Positions 42,480 through 50,849 of a stretch of 64,000 nt of DNA are shown here, piece after piece (positions within the stretch are counted from its first letter, which is position 1; each line of letters starts with the position of its first letter). Source of the stretch: FEN-1219 sp039933105 (GTDB taxonomy: Bacteria; Pseudomonadota; Gammaproteobacteria; Steroidobacterales; Rariloculaceae). The notes under the pieces were generated by a model, which worked only from the letters and a program-made list of their open reading frames with translations, searched no databases and had not been told where the DNA came from. The stretch covers positions 1 to 64,000 of the forward strand of contig JBDTOT010000003.1 of NCBI GenBank assembly GCA_039933105.1, in the 5' to 3' direction. Both the position numbers and the translations under genes were made by a program.

Positions 42480-44540
42480 CTAGAGCGCGGCGGCTCGCTC
42501 CACCGTTCCCGAGCTCGCCGCGAGCGGAATACGGATGCTGAACACGGAACCCACGCCTTCGATGCTTCTGATACCCAGCGTGCCGCCCGAAGCATGCACG
42601 ATCTCGCGCAGCTGAAACGCGCCGATGCCCAGCGCATTACCCTCCTTCGTACTATCGAACGGCCGGAAGAGCCGCTCCCTGACGAAATCCTCTGACATGC
42701 CCGAACCGTTGTCCGTGACCTTGATGACGGCATGCTCCTGATCGCGGCCGAGCGAGACCGTCACCTCACCGTGGCCAGCGGCGGCCTGCTGAGAGTTCCG
42801 TATTAAATGTGCGAGCCCGTGGCTCAACCGATCGGCGTCGGTCACGATTCGAATCGTTTCGCTCGGCAGCGACAGCTTGGGGTGCGGTAGATAACCTCCG
42901 CACAGCTTCACGGCCTCCTCGATGATGGCAGCGGCATCCGCCGTCGCAGTCTCTGTCGTCTGCGCGTGCTCGACGCCCGCTCTGATGAGAGCCACCAGAC
43001 GATTGATGCGACTGACCGACGCCGAGATCGTCCGCATCGCATCGGCCACGAACTCCGCGTTGTTCTTGTGCCGCTCCGCATTCTGGACGATCAAACTCTG
43101 CTGCGCGCTGATGTTCGTCAGGTCGTGCAGCAGAAACGCCGTCATCCGGCCGAAAGCCTCGAATTGACGGCCCTCGATGAGCCGAGCGGCCATATAGTGC
43201 TGGCCAACGTAGCTGGCAACCTGCCTACCCGCCGTTCTCAGCAGATCCAGCTCTTCGTAGCTGAGTCGCCGCAGCGCCGGCGGACGCTCGAGAGCCACGA
43301 AACCGAGGAGGCCATGCACGACGAGCAAGGGGACGACGAGCACGCCGCCGGGAAACGAATGGAGCAAGTCCTCCACAAAGCTCGGCGACACATCGCGTGC
43401 AGTCTGGGCCTCGGCACTGTCGACGATCCACTCGGCGCTCTGCATCAGATCGATGAGGGCATCGCGGCGATACTCCTGAATCAGTAAATCGGCGCGCGTG
43501 TTCCAGGACGCGGCGGGCACGAAGCTCTGACCCTCCTGTTCCGCGACGAACAGCACTCCGGCTTCGCTTCCAATCAGATCGCCGAGCGCTTTCACCGCGC
43601 GTTTCGGAATCGGCAGATCGTTCGCGGGAGTGGCCAGATTGTCGGTCAACCTCAACCACTCGTCGCGATAGTCGTACTTGAAACGATAGAAGTGCTTGCT
43701 GATCTGCACTCGAATCCAGTCGACGTACCCGCGGCCGAGCAGTTGCACCAGCGCTGCGGCGCCGGCGGCGACGACGGCGGTGAGGAACACCGCGCGCAGC
43801 TGGTGCGGATCGTCTTGGACGAGCCGATATACGGCCACCGTCGGAACGCCGACGATCGTCACGGCAACCGCACCGGCGATGACGGCCGTGAGCGCGTAAC
43901 GGGAAACGAACACGCGCACCTGCATTCTCTCGGCCTGACGACACAGCACGGCGAGCAGAGGAGCCAGCGCCACCACGATGAGGCCGCGCGCCGCCAACCA
44001 TGAGTCTGCCACGCTCGCTGTCTGCGTCCATCGCGAGCTGATGAGCACGCTGGAGACCAGCACCGCGGCCGCGCACACTGCAAAGCGTGTCCATGCGCGC
44101 GGCGGCAACCATTTCGCCCGCCACGACATCTCGATGAACGCCGCGACCACGGCAATGAAGGTGGTCACGGCAAAGGTCTGCGACAGATCGAACGTGCCAC
44201 TGGCGAGCGCGAGCGCGGTCGCGCCGAGGGCGCCAACGCCGACGGCGCGAATCGACACGAGCCAGAAGCCGCGGCCGATAGAAGACACGATCGCGGCCGA
44301 GAGCAACAACCAGCCAACGGCATGCACGGTCTGCAGCCATCGGGGCTCCGCCGGCGTCGCCGAGCGCAGTACCGCTACCGCGAGCATGATGTTCCAGACT
44401 GCCAACGCGATCGTCGCGAGCCCGAGCAGGGCGACGCGGCCGCGCAAGCGATTTCCCGACACGAGGAGGAACGCGAGCACTGCGAACAGCGACGCTGCGA
44501 GCGTGTGAACAGCGACTATCGAGCTCGCTACCATTCCCAT
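42480..44540 (-). CDS. prsK: PEP-CTERM system sensor histidine kinase PrsK
   Basis: Partner kinase of PrsR. 686 aa. The N-terminal third has about eight membrane helices (starting VHTLAASLFAVLAFLLVSG). A GAF domain follows at about 330-470 (GSEAGVLFVAEQEGQSFVPA). The family-specific phosphoacceptor region is FLLHDLTNISAQQSLIVQNA, followed by ERHKNNAEFV. The ATPase domain has HLIRNSQQAAAGHG, VTDNGSGMSEDFV and LGIGAFQLREIVHASGG. The start is ATG at 44540, with another Met two codons later. It is divergent from the riboswitch-controlled genes. Confidence 0.92.
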   Translation of the reverse strand: MGMVASSIVAVHTLAASLFAVLAFLLVSGNRLRGRVALLGLATIALAVWNIMLAVAVLRSATPAEPRWLQTVHAVGWLLLSAAIVSSIGRGFWLVSIRAVGVGALGATALALASGTFDLSQTFAVTTFIAVVAAFIEMSWRAKWLPPRAWTRFAVCAAAVLVSSVLISSRWTQTASVADSWLAARGLIVVALAPLLAVLCRQAERMQVRVFVSRYALTAVIAGAVAVTIVGVPTVAVYRLVQDDPHQLRAVFLTAVVAAGAAALVQLLGRGYVDWIRVQISKHFYRFKYDYRDEWLRLTDNLATPANDLPIPKRAVKALGDLIGSEAGVLFVAEQEGQSFVPAASWNTRADLLIQEYRRDALIDLMQSAEWIVDSAEAQTARDVSPSFVEDLLHSFPGGVLVVPLLVVHGLLGFVALERPPALRRLSYEELDLLRTAGRQVASYVGQHYMAARLIEGRQFEAFGRMTAFLLHDLTNISAQQSLIVQNAERHKNNAEFVADAMRTISASVSRINRLVALIRAGVEHAQTTETATADAAAIIEEAVKLCGGYLPHPKLSLPSETIRIVTDADRLSHGLAHLIRNSQQAAAGHGEVTVSLGRDQEHAVIKVTDNGSGMSEDFVRERLFRPFDSTKEGNALGIGAFQLREIVHASGGTLGIRSIEGVGSVFSIRIPLAASSGTVERAAAL

Positions 44541-44558
44541 CGGCCGACCCCAACCGTA

Positions 44559-44583
44559 CTTCGATAGTAAGTACTATCCGAAG
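44559..44583. promoter_or_regulatory. inverted repeat upstream of prsK
   Basis: cttcgatagta and tactatccgaag form a near-perfect inverted repeat with one extra base, 18 bases upstream of the prsK ATG. It could bind a dimeric regulator such as PrsR, or form a hairpin in the prsK leader. Confidence 0.5.
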
Positions 44584-44600
44584 AATCTGCGAGTTATGTC

Positions 44601-44615
44601 GCAAAGTCGTTGCCG
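44601..44615 (-). promoter_or_regulatory. sigma-54-type -24/-12 candidate
   Basis: The minus strand reads cggcaacgactttgc: GGCA and TTGC with the required 10 bases between GG and GC, pointing at prsK. The same DNA on the plus strand (44599-44613, tcgcaaagtcgttgc) resembles the motif pointing at the riboswitches, but has CG instead of GG at -24. Such motifs arise by chance in GC-rich DNA; the presence of PrsR makes this one worth testing. Confidence 0.3.
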
Positions 44616-44650
44616 CGTGTCGCGTTGTTCGTCAGGCTGCAACTCGAGGA

Positions 44651-44733
44651 CAAAGGCAAACCCATCGAAAGGTGGGGACGCAAAGCTTCCGGTCTAAGGG
44701 CCTTACGGCCTAAGACAGCGGGGTTGCCGAATC
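44651..44733 (+). promoter_or_regulatory. c-di-GMP-I (GEMM-I) riboswitch, first of two
   Basis: Shows the GEMM-I core in order: ggcaaacc (44655-44662), a stem cccatc-GAAA-ggtggg with tetraloop, gacgcaaagc (44678-44686), ccggtctaag, a closed hairpin ggcc-ttac-ggcc, and agcggggttgcc. The base before caaacc, which corresponds to the ligand-specificity position (G20 in Vc2 numbering), is G, favouring c-di-GMP over cyclic AMP-GMP. It lies upstream of a second copy. Confidence 0.93.
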
Positions 44734-44841
44734 GGACCGACCCGGGCCGCCGCTGAACCGGCGTGCGCGCCCCCATCCGTTCAGGCACCGACCGCAGAGC
44801 TTTCGTCGCAGCCATGCGCTGCCGAGCTTGCGTCCATCTTT

Positions 44842-44939
44842 GGGCGTTTCGACAAGGGCATACCCGACCGAAAGGCGGGGACGCAAAGCCACCAGTCTAA
44901 CGGCACGAGTGCCTACGACAGTGGGGCCGCCAAACGCAA
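44842..44939 (+). promoter_or_regulatory. c-di-GMP-I (GEMM-I) riboswitch, second of two
   Basis: Core elements: gggcatacc (one change from caaacc), a stem cccgacc-GAAA-ggcgggg with a bulged A, gacgcaaagcc, accagtctaac, a hairpin ggcac-ga-gtgcc, and cagtggggccgcc. The P1 stem is visible as gcgttt (44844-44849) pairing with aaacgc (44932-44937). The ligand-specificity base is again G. It ends directly before a terminator-like hairpin. Confidence 0.92.
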
Positions 44940-44941
44940 CC

Positions 44942-44970
44942 GCGTGGTATCGCAAAACCACGCTGTTTTG
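44942..44970 (+). terminator. terminator-like hairpin after the second riboswitch
   Basis: gcgtggt (44942-44948) pairs perfectly with accacgc (44957-44963) around an 8-base loop, followed by tgttttg. Its place immediately downstream of the second aptamer makes it the probable expression platform. Whether c-di-GMP turns it on or off cannot be read from the sequence. Confidence 0.65.
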
Positions 44971-45048
44971 TGACGGCGCTCGCCTCCACGGTGCGCGGAA
45001 GCTGCTCCTTGCGGAACTCGTCGATACACGAGAACCGGAGGAAATCGG

Positions 45049-46080
45049 ATGCGACAAATCGGACAAATCGGAGAGCGAGCCCGCCACGCGAGTCTCGTCG
45101 TCTTACTCGCGCTCGCGCTCGCCGCTTGCGGAGACGGCGAAGATCCAGGGGTGCAGCAGAGTAACGTCGGAACCACCAGCCCGCCGGCTGGCACGTCCAC
45201 CCCGCCGAATACGGCAACGAGTCCCGGCACGAACACTGCGCCGACCATCAGCGGCACTCCGTCCGCGCAGGCCGCTGTCGGCCAGACCTACACGTTCAAG
45301 CCGCTCGCCTCCGACCGCGACGGCGATGCGTTGGCCTTCAGCATCGGCAATCGACCGGCGTGGTCGACCTTCAATCCGACAACGGGCCAGCTCAGTGGAA
45401 TGCCGTCGACCGCGAATGTGGGCACCTATAAAGGCGTGACGATCATAGCCACGGCCGGCGGGATATCGGTGATGCTGCAGCCGTTCGACATTCAAGTCAT
45501 CGACACGGGTGGCCCGACGGTGGGCACGCCCACGCCGACCAACACGCCGCCGAGCATCGGCGGTACTCCGGCCCCTCAGGCCCTCGTAGATCAGGTGTAC
45601 ACATTCAGTCCAAGCGCATCCGATCCCGACGGCGACGCGTTGACCTTCAGCATCGCCAATATGCCGTCATGGGCGACGTTCAATACGGCGACGGGCCGGC
45701 TCACCGGAACGCCCACCGCGGCAAACGTGGGCACCTACACGGCCGTGAGCATTACGGTGACGGCCGGCGGGCAATCGAAAGCTCTGCAGCCGTTCAACAT
45801 TCAAGTCGTCGACAACGGCGCGAAGTCGGTGACGTTGTCGTGGATGCCGCCGACGGAGAACGAGGACGGGACAGCGCTGCTGAACCTGGCCGGGTATCGC
45901 ATACGTTATGGCAACCAGGCCGGCGATCATCCGAATGTAATTACGTTGAATAACCCGGGGCTCACGACTTACGTGGTCGAAGGGCTCGTGCCGAACGACT
46001 ACTACTTCGTGATGATGGCCTACAACGTTGACGGGGTGCGGAGCGCGCTGTCGAACGAGGCCCTTTTCGACCTCAACTGA
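45049..46080 (+). CDS. lipoprotein with two Ig/cadherin-like domains and an Fn3-like domain
   Basis: 343 aa. The signal peptide ends in a lipobox (LALALAACGDG), followed by a Thr/Pro/Ser-rich linker. Two similar cadherin-like (He_PIG type) domains follow at about 65-155 and 165-255 (each with TYTF.P.ASD.DGDAL.FSI and a GTPTAANVGTY-type end). The C-terminal domain is fibronectin-III-like (KSVTLSWMPPTENEDGTALL, LAGYRIRYG, YYFVMMAYN). GGAGGA at 45037-45042 is a strong ribosome-binding site. Expression should depend on c-di-GMP through the tandem riboswitches. Likely a surface adhesin or a partner of the next gene's barrel. Confidence 0.88.
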   Translation: MRQIGQIGERARHASLVVLLALALAACGDGEDPGVQQSNVGTTSPPAGTSTPPNTATSPGTNTAPTISGTPSAQAAVGQTYTFKPLASDRDGDALAFSIGNRPAWSTFNPTTGQLSGMPSTANVGTYKGVTIIATAGGISVMLQPFDIQVIDTGGPTVGTPTPTNTPPSIGGTPAPQALVDQVYTFSPSASDPDGDALTFSIANMPSWATFNTATGRLTGTPTAANVGTYTAVSITVTAGGQSKALQPFNIQVVDNGAKSVTLSWMPPTENEDGTALLNLAGYRIRYGNQAGDHPNVITLNNPGLTTYVVEGLVPNDYYFVMMAYNVDGVRSALSNEALFDLN

Positions 46081-46172
46081 AGCAATTCTGTCTCGGGTCG
46101 GCGCGACCATGGTTGCGCCGCACAGTAGGTCCCCGGACAATACCCGCTCGAAAACCGCGCGGGATCTAATCG

Positions 46173-47423
46173 ATGTCAACAAGCACCGTCCGACGGCCTG
46201 CCGCCCACCTGCTCGCGTGGAGCGTTTTCGTGATCGCAGCTTGCGGCTCCGCGGCACATGCGGCCAAAGAGGTGGTCCCGGACCTCCAGATCGGCATGGG
46301 CACGGAGACGAATCCGCGCCTCGCGTCGAGCGTAGCGGGCGCCAGCTCCAGATCCCATGGTACGGTAGTCGACGTCGCCGCCGACTTCTCGTCGTTCAGC
46401 GACCGCAGCTCCGTGTCGTTCACCCCGGAGCTCATTGCGAATCGGTATTCGGGCGCCACCGACAGCGACATCGAGAGCAATGACATCTACCTGAACGGTA
46501 AAGGCGAGCGCCGCTGGCTTACGGGCAGCACCGGCTTCGACCTGGATTTCTCCCGCGTGAACGTCTTGCGGGCCGAGCTCGTGCCGGTCGACTCGGACGG
46601 CAATCCCGACACGAATGATCCGCCCCCCGTTGACAGTGGGCGACTCGCGGTGATCAGCGACGATCGGACCCGCGAATACGTGAGACCGTACGTAACTTTT
46701 CAAGCCTCTCCGCGGGGAACGTTCACGATTGCCGCGACGAAGTACAAGGTCTCGTACTCCGGTTCCAATTTGTCGAATCGAACCGGGTTCGACGATACGC
46801 AGATATCGTTCGGACTGACACGCAACGTCAGCACACGCAACGTATTCACGACGACGGTCGCTTTGGAGAACTACAGCGCGGAAGTCAACAACAACGACAC
46901 CGACGCCGTGCGCGTCGAAGCCGGGCTCACGCGGCAGATGAACCCACTGTGGACTCTGACTTTCGCCGGCGGCCTGATGCGCGATAAGTTCATGTTCGTC
47001 GCCGCCAGCCAACAGGTAACGGGTTCCGATAGCAATGTCACCGCGCGCCTCGGGCTCCGCAAACGCTCACAGCGCTCGGCCATCAACTTCGACGTGCTTC
47101 GCGACGTCGGCCCCAGCTCGAACGGCTTTTCATCGTTACGTGACGAAGTCAGAATCTACTACAATCGCGAATTGACGCAACGACTCAAGACCACGGTCGG
47201 CGTTCTGACGTCGCATACGCAGACCGTAGGCAACGTCAGTGTCGCGGACACGCGGGACTACCGGCGAGCGGAACTCAATTTTGAATGGGCGATCCGGCCC
47301 AAGTTGTTCGCGGGCTTCGGCTACACGTTCACGTCGCAGGAATTCAAAGAGGACCCCACGGGGTTGCACGACACGCACGCGATCTTTGCGGGCATTCGCT
47401 ACCGCGGGATGTCGCGACACTAG
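46173..47423 (+). CDS. outer-membrane beta-barrel protein
   Basis: 416 aa. A signal peptide is visible (LLAWSVFVIAACGSAAHA). The rest is made of alternating amphipathic strands with many Ser/Thr/Asn/Asp turns (for example GFDLDFSRVNVLRAEL, YVRPYVTFQASPRGTFTIAA, LFAGFGYTFTSQEF), and ends in FAGIRYRGMSRH. It resembles barrels of the BBP2/exopolysaccharide-locus type. It follows the lipoprotein gene by 92 bases and is probably in the same c-di-GMP-controlled transcript. The cargo is unknown; export of a surface polymer is an inference from the locus. Confidence 0.82.
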   Translation: MSTSTVRRPAAHLLAWSVFVIAACGSAAHAAKEVVPDLQIGMGTETNPRLASSVAGASSRSHGTVVDVAADFSSFSDRSSVSFTPELIANRYSGATDSDIESNDIYLNGKGERRWLTGSTGFDLDFSRVNVLRAELVPVDSDGNPDTNDPPPVDSGRLAVISDDRTREYVRPYVTFQASPRGTFTIAATKYKVSYSGSNLSNRTGFDDTQISFGLTRNVSTRNVFTTTVALENYSAEVNNNDTDAVRVEAGLTRQMNPLWTLTFAGGLMRDKFMFVAASQQVTGSDSNVTARLGLRKRSQRSAINFDVLRDVGPSSNGFSSLRDEVRIYYNRELTQRLKTTVGVLTSHTQTVGNVSVADTRDYRRAELNFEWAIRPKLFAGFGYTFTSQEFKEDPTGLHDTHAIFAGIRYRGMSRH

Positions 47424-47436
47424 TGCCTGGTTCGGC

Positions 47437-48822
47437 CTAGCCGCGGCGGCGATCGTCGGCGTGGCGACGCTCGTGCTGCTGGGAGGGCACGGCGACCGAC
47501 TCCCCTCGACCGATCGCGTAGTACTCGAGACCGAAGCTCCGCGTGATGCGCGGATCGTACAGGTTGCGGCCGTCGAAGATCACCGGCTCGCGTAGCGTAC
47601 TCTTGATGAGCTCGAAGCTCGGGCTGCGAAACTCGCGCCACTCCGTCACGATCGCCAGGGCATCGGCGCCCTCCAAGGCGTCATCGGCACTCTCGCAGAG
47701 CGTCAGGTCTTCCCGTTCCCCATAGATCTCCTTCGTCCGCTCCATCGCTACGGGATCATACGCACGGACACTACCACCGGCCGCCCACAGCGCCTCCATG
47801 AGGACGCGGCTCGACGCCTCACGCATATCGTCCGTATTCGGCTTGAAGGCCAGCCCCCAGAGTGCGATTACTTTGCCGGCCAGGTTTCCCTCGAAGTACG
47901 AGCTGATCTTGTCGAACAGCACGTGCTTCTGACGCTCGTTGACGTGCTCTACCGCCGACAGCAGCTCGGTGGCGTAACCCATCTTCTTCGACGTGGCGAC
48001 CAATGCCTGCACGTCTTTGGGGAAGCACGAACCGCCATACCCGCAGCCCGGATAGATGAACTCGTAACCGATCCGCGGATCGGAGCCGATCCCTTTGCGC
48101 ACATTCTCGATATCAGCGCCCGCTCGCTCGGCGAGGTTGGCGAGCTCGTTCATGAAACTGATCTTGGTGGCCAGCATCGCGTTCGCCGCGTATTTGGTCA
48201 GCTCCGCCGAGCGAATGTCCATCACGATCACCCGTTCGCGGTTGCGATTGAACGGCTCATACAAAGCGTGAAGCAGCTCGGCGGTACGCGGATTGTCGGT
48301 GCCAATGATGATTCGGTCGGGTTTCATGAAATCGTCGACGGCCGCCCCTTCTTTCAAGAACTCGGGATTCGACACGACATCGAAATCGATCCGGCGGTTC
48401 CGCTTGTTCAGCGTGGCTTGCACCTCGGCCCGTACGAGATCGGCTGTCCCTACCGGCACGGTCGACTTGTCGACGATGATTCGATACTCGTCCAGGTGCT
48501 CGCCGATCGACCGCGCCACGGTGAGCACGTGCGACAGATCCGCCGAACCGTCTTCATCGGGCGGCGTGCCAACTGCGACGAACTGGAAGAGGCCATGGGC
48601 GACGCCCGCCGCGACATCGGTCGTGAACTGCAGACGGCCCGCGTCGCGCGACCTCTTCACGAGGGCTTCGAGCCCGGGCTCGTAGATGGGAATTTCGCCG
48701 GCATTCAGTCTGTCGACCTTGCCGGCATCGATATCGACACAGAGCACGTGGTTGCCCGTATCAGCGAGGCAAGCGCCGGTGACCAACCCGACATAACCGG
48801 AGCCGAAGATTGTGACGCGCAT
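47437..48822 (-). CDS. ugd: UDP-glucose 6-dehydrogenase
   Basis: Makes UDP-glucuronate for acidic surface polysaccharides. NAD motif IFGSGYVGLVTG at the N-terminus, SNPEFLKEGAAVDDFMKPDR, and the catalytic Cys in GCGYGGSCFPKDVQAL. 461 aa, about 20-30 residues longer at the C-terminus than typical because of a His/Arg-rich tail (QQHERRHADDRRRG). It is convergent with the beta-barrel gene (13 bases) and stands alone. Confidence 0.96.
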   Translation of the reverse strand: MRVTIFGSGYVGLVTGACLADTGNHVLCVDIDAGKVDRLNAGEIPIYEPGLEALVKRSRDAGRLQFTTDVAAGVAHGLFQFVAVGTPPDEDGSADLSHVLTVARSIGEHLDEYRIIVDKSTVPVGTADLVRAEVQATLNKRNRRIDFDVVSNPEFLKEGAAVDDFMKPDRIIIGTDNPRTAELLHALYEPFNRNRERVIVMDIRSAELTKYAANAMLATKISFMNELANLAERAGADIENVRKGIGSDPRIGYEFIYPGCGYGGSCFPKDVQALVATSKKMGYATELLSAVEHVNERQKHVLFDKISSYFEGNLAGKVIALWGLAFKPNTDDMREASSRVLMEALWAAGGSVRAYDPVAMERTKEIYGEREDLTLCESADDALEGADALAIVTEWREFRSPSFELIKSTLREPVIFDGRNLYDPRITRSFGLEYYAIGRGESVAVPSQQHERRHADDRRRG

Positions 48823-48968
48823 GTAGTGGCCAACGGAGAGTGAGATCGGGCAAGGATATTACACAATGTGATCGGTGCCAGGAATCTCGTCACGAACGGA
48901 CAGCGGCGCGACACTGCGGACCAACCCGAGCCCACTACGGGCGCGTCACGTCATCCCGCTCGAGACCT

Positions 48969-50600
48969 TCACTCGACGGTGGCGAGATAGGCGACGAGAT
49001 CGGCGACATCGGTCTCGGTCAAGTCGCTCTTGAACTGCATCTTGGTGCCTTTGGCCATGGCGTCCGGATCGCGCACGAAGGCGCGCAGCGATTCGGCGGT
49101 CCAACGGCCCTCTAACTGTTCCATCGCATCGGAATAGCGGTAGCCGTCGACGGAAGCGATGGGTCTGCCGATCACACCGTCGAGCGTCGGGCCGATACCG
49201 TCTTCCTCTACGTCGCTGTCGAAAGAATGGCAGCCGGCGCACCGATTCGCGACCAACCGGCCGTTGAAAAGATCGATAGCGGATTCCGATCGTTGGTACT
49301 TATCCACCGGGCGAAGGAAGACGATGAGATCGTCGTCCGTTTTCAAAGCGATGCTTCCGTCGGGCGCCTGGATGATGTCGCGAATACGATGCCCGACCCG
49401 CAGCGGTTCCACGACGACGGCATGGCCGTCGACCACCCGCACCCGAAACAGCGAGCGGCCCCTCAACGAAGCTACGAGCAGGTCCCCCTGCCAACGCGGG
49501 AACAGCGGGGAATTGACGCTGATCAGATTCGAGATTCCCACGGACGGTACCCACGCGAAGACGGGCCTCCGAAAGCCGCCGTGGCGGCCCTGACTGTGGC
49601 TGAACGGCCATTCGGAGGTACCGTAGTCGGTGCCGTAGGTCACCCGCGGCCAGCCGTAGTCCACACCGTCTTTGATCAGATTCAGCTCGTCGCCGCCCTG
49701 CGGTCCGTGCTCGGTGAGGAACAAGGTGCCGTCGGCTGCACGCGTCAATCCTTGCGAGTTCCGATGTCCAAAGCTGAAGATTCGCGGCGCCTCACCGTCA
49801 AGACTCAGCAAGATCGTCTTGCCGTACGAATTGTCGAGTTGTTGGGGCATGCTCGGGCCATTGAGGCCGTCGTTGAAGTAGTCGCCCACGGAGAGCAGCA
49901 GATGCGCGTCGTCAAGCACTACCAAGCGCCCGCCCGCCTGCTGCATACCCGCGAAAGTGCCTTCCGTAACGTTGGTCGAGATGCATGGATGAGTGTCGAA
50001 CAGCACGGTCCAGGCAGTATCAGCACTGGGCGACTCGGCCTGGAGCGCAGCGTATGGCAGCTCTGCGCCTGCAACGCGATCGACGAGACACGAGTTTTGC
50101 GCATCCCAACGGTGATAGGACGCGAAAAGGCGAAACGTAGTCGCGCCTGGAATGACCGCAATGCTCTTGACGCCAAAAGTGTTGGGTCTGACGCCCGGAA
50201 TATCCTGCACCGAGTCGACGAATGTGCCGATGTCGATCGGCACTCGAAACGCGAGCTTGGTCGTGGCTCCGCTTTCGGGGTCGACGCGCCAGAACGCGCC
50301 CGTTCTGGTGGCCACCAACACGGTATTACCAACCGTCGCAAGCCCCCCGTCGCGACCCTCGAACGACCCGGATATCTCCGCAGCCCAAAGGCTGTAGAGA
50401 CTCGAATCAATGACAGGAACCTTCCGCGCATCGCCGCCGGGCATGTGGTCCTTGACAGACGCCACGACCGACTCGACGCGGCTACGCCACTTGTAGACGG
50501 CTGTCGCGGAAAGCCCGCTCGCGAGGATCAGAGAGCTAGCCCAGAGCGCCCACAACGGTAGCCGTCGTTTACCTCTCTGGGCCGGCTCGGCGTCGGTCAT
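48969..50600 (-). CDS. membrane-anchored PQQ-type sugar dehydrogenase fused to cytochrome c
   Basis: 543 aa. An N-terminal anchor helix is at about 16-36 (PLWALWASSLILASGLSATA). A six-bladed propeller of the soluble glucose/aldose-dehydrogenase family covers about 65-430 (FSFGHRNSQGL, LTEHGPQGGDELNLIKDG, YGWPRVTYG). A C-terminal c-type cytochrome domain follows, with the heme motif CAGCH near residue 453 and an axial-Met candidate in AKGTKMQFK. Such a fusion would oxidise a sugar in the periplasm and pass electrons on to its own heme. Substrate and PQQ dependence are inferred from the family. Confidence 0.87.
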   Translation of the reverse strand: MTDAEPAQRGKRRLPLWALWASSLILASGLSATAVYKWRSRVESVVASVKDHMPGGDARKVPVIDSSLYSLWAAEISGSFEGRDGGLATVGNTVLVATRTGAFWRVDPESGATTKLAFRVPIDIGTFVDSVQDIPGVRPNTFGVKSIAVIPGATTFRLFASYHRWDAQNSCLVDRVAGAELPYAALQAESPSADTAWTVLFDTHPCISTNVTEGTFAGMQQAGGRLVVLDDAHLLLSVGDYFNDGLNGPSMPQQLDNSYGKTILLSLDGEAPRIFSFGHRNSQGLTRAADGTLFLTEHGPQGGDELNLIKDGVDYGWPRVTYGTDYGTSEWPFSHSQGRHGGFRRPVFAWVPSVGISNLISVNSPLFPRWQGDLLVASLRGRSLFRVRVVDGHAVVVEPLRVGHRIRDIIQAPDGSIALKTDDDLIVFLRPVDKYQRSESAIDLFNGRLVANRCAGCHSFDSDVEEDGIGPTLDGVIGRPIASVDGYRYSDAMEQLEGRWTAESLRAFVRDPDAMAKGTKMQFKSDLTETDVADLVAYLATVE

Positions 50601-50741
50601 GAAAATCGCTCCGCGTCACATCACTTCGCGCACGACGGGTCCGAGGTCCGCGACCTCGTCATTATTACGCACGCGTCAGAGCGACGCCAGGCGACACGCC
50701 CGACTTGCCGGCCGCGCACAACTCGTCGAGAATAGTGGCAG

Positions 50742-50816
50742 GGGCGATTAGCTCAGTGGGAGAGCGCTTCCTTCACACGGCAGAGGTCGCTGGTTCAATC
50801 CCAGCATCGCCCACCA
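50742..50816 (+). tRNA. tRNA-Val (anticodon CAC)
   Basis: 75 bases including CCA. Acceptor stem GGGCGAT/ATCGCCC, D-arm GCTCAGTGGGAGAGC, anticodon loop ttCACac, T-arm GCTGGTTCAATCCCAGC. The anticodon stem CTTCC/GGCAG has one T-C mismatch at its centre; the otherwise expected stem would be CTGCC/GGCAG. It stands alone. Confidence 0.93.
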
Positions 50817-50849
50817 CACCTCATCCGCCACCGGGTCGAAACCCGTGTA

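Larger units (their letters stand above)
44541..45048. other. 508-bp regulatory region between prsK and the lipoprotein gene
   Basis: This region encodes no protein that I accept. It holds an inverted repeat, a sigma-54-like element, two tandem c-di-GMP-I riboswitches, a terminator-like hairpin and a strong ribosome-binding site, each listed separately. Confidence 0.9.

Noticed and set aside
44710..45087. 125-aa minus-strand open frame across the second riboswitch
   Set aside because: It lies in well-supported riboswitch and expression-platform sequence and has no protein family character.
47239..47595. 118-aa plus-strand frame with a hydrophobic stretch at the end of the barrel gene
   Set aside because: The hydrophobic part is the out-of-frame reading of the ugd 3' end, and the start is inside the barrel gene.
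48870..48890. TGGCAC stretch upstream of ugd on the minus strand
   Set aside because: The nearby TTG is three bases out of register for a sigma-54 promoter.
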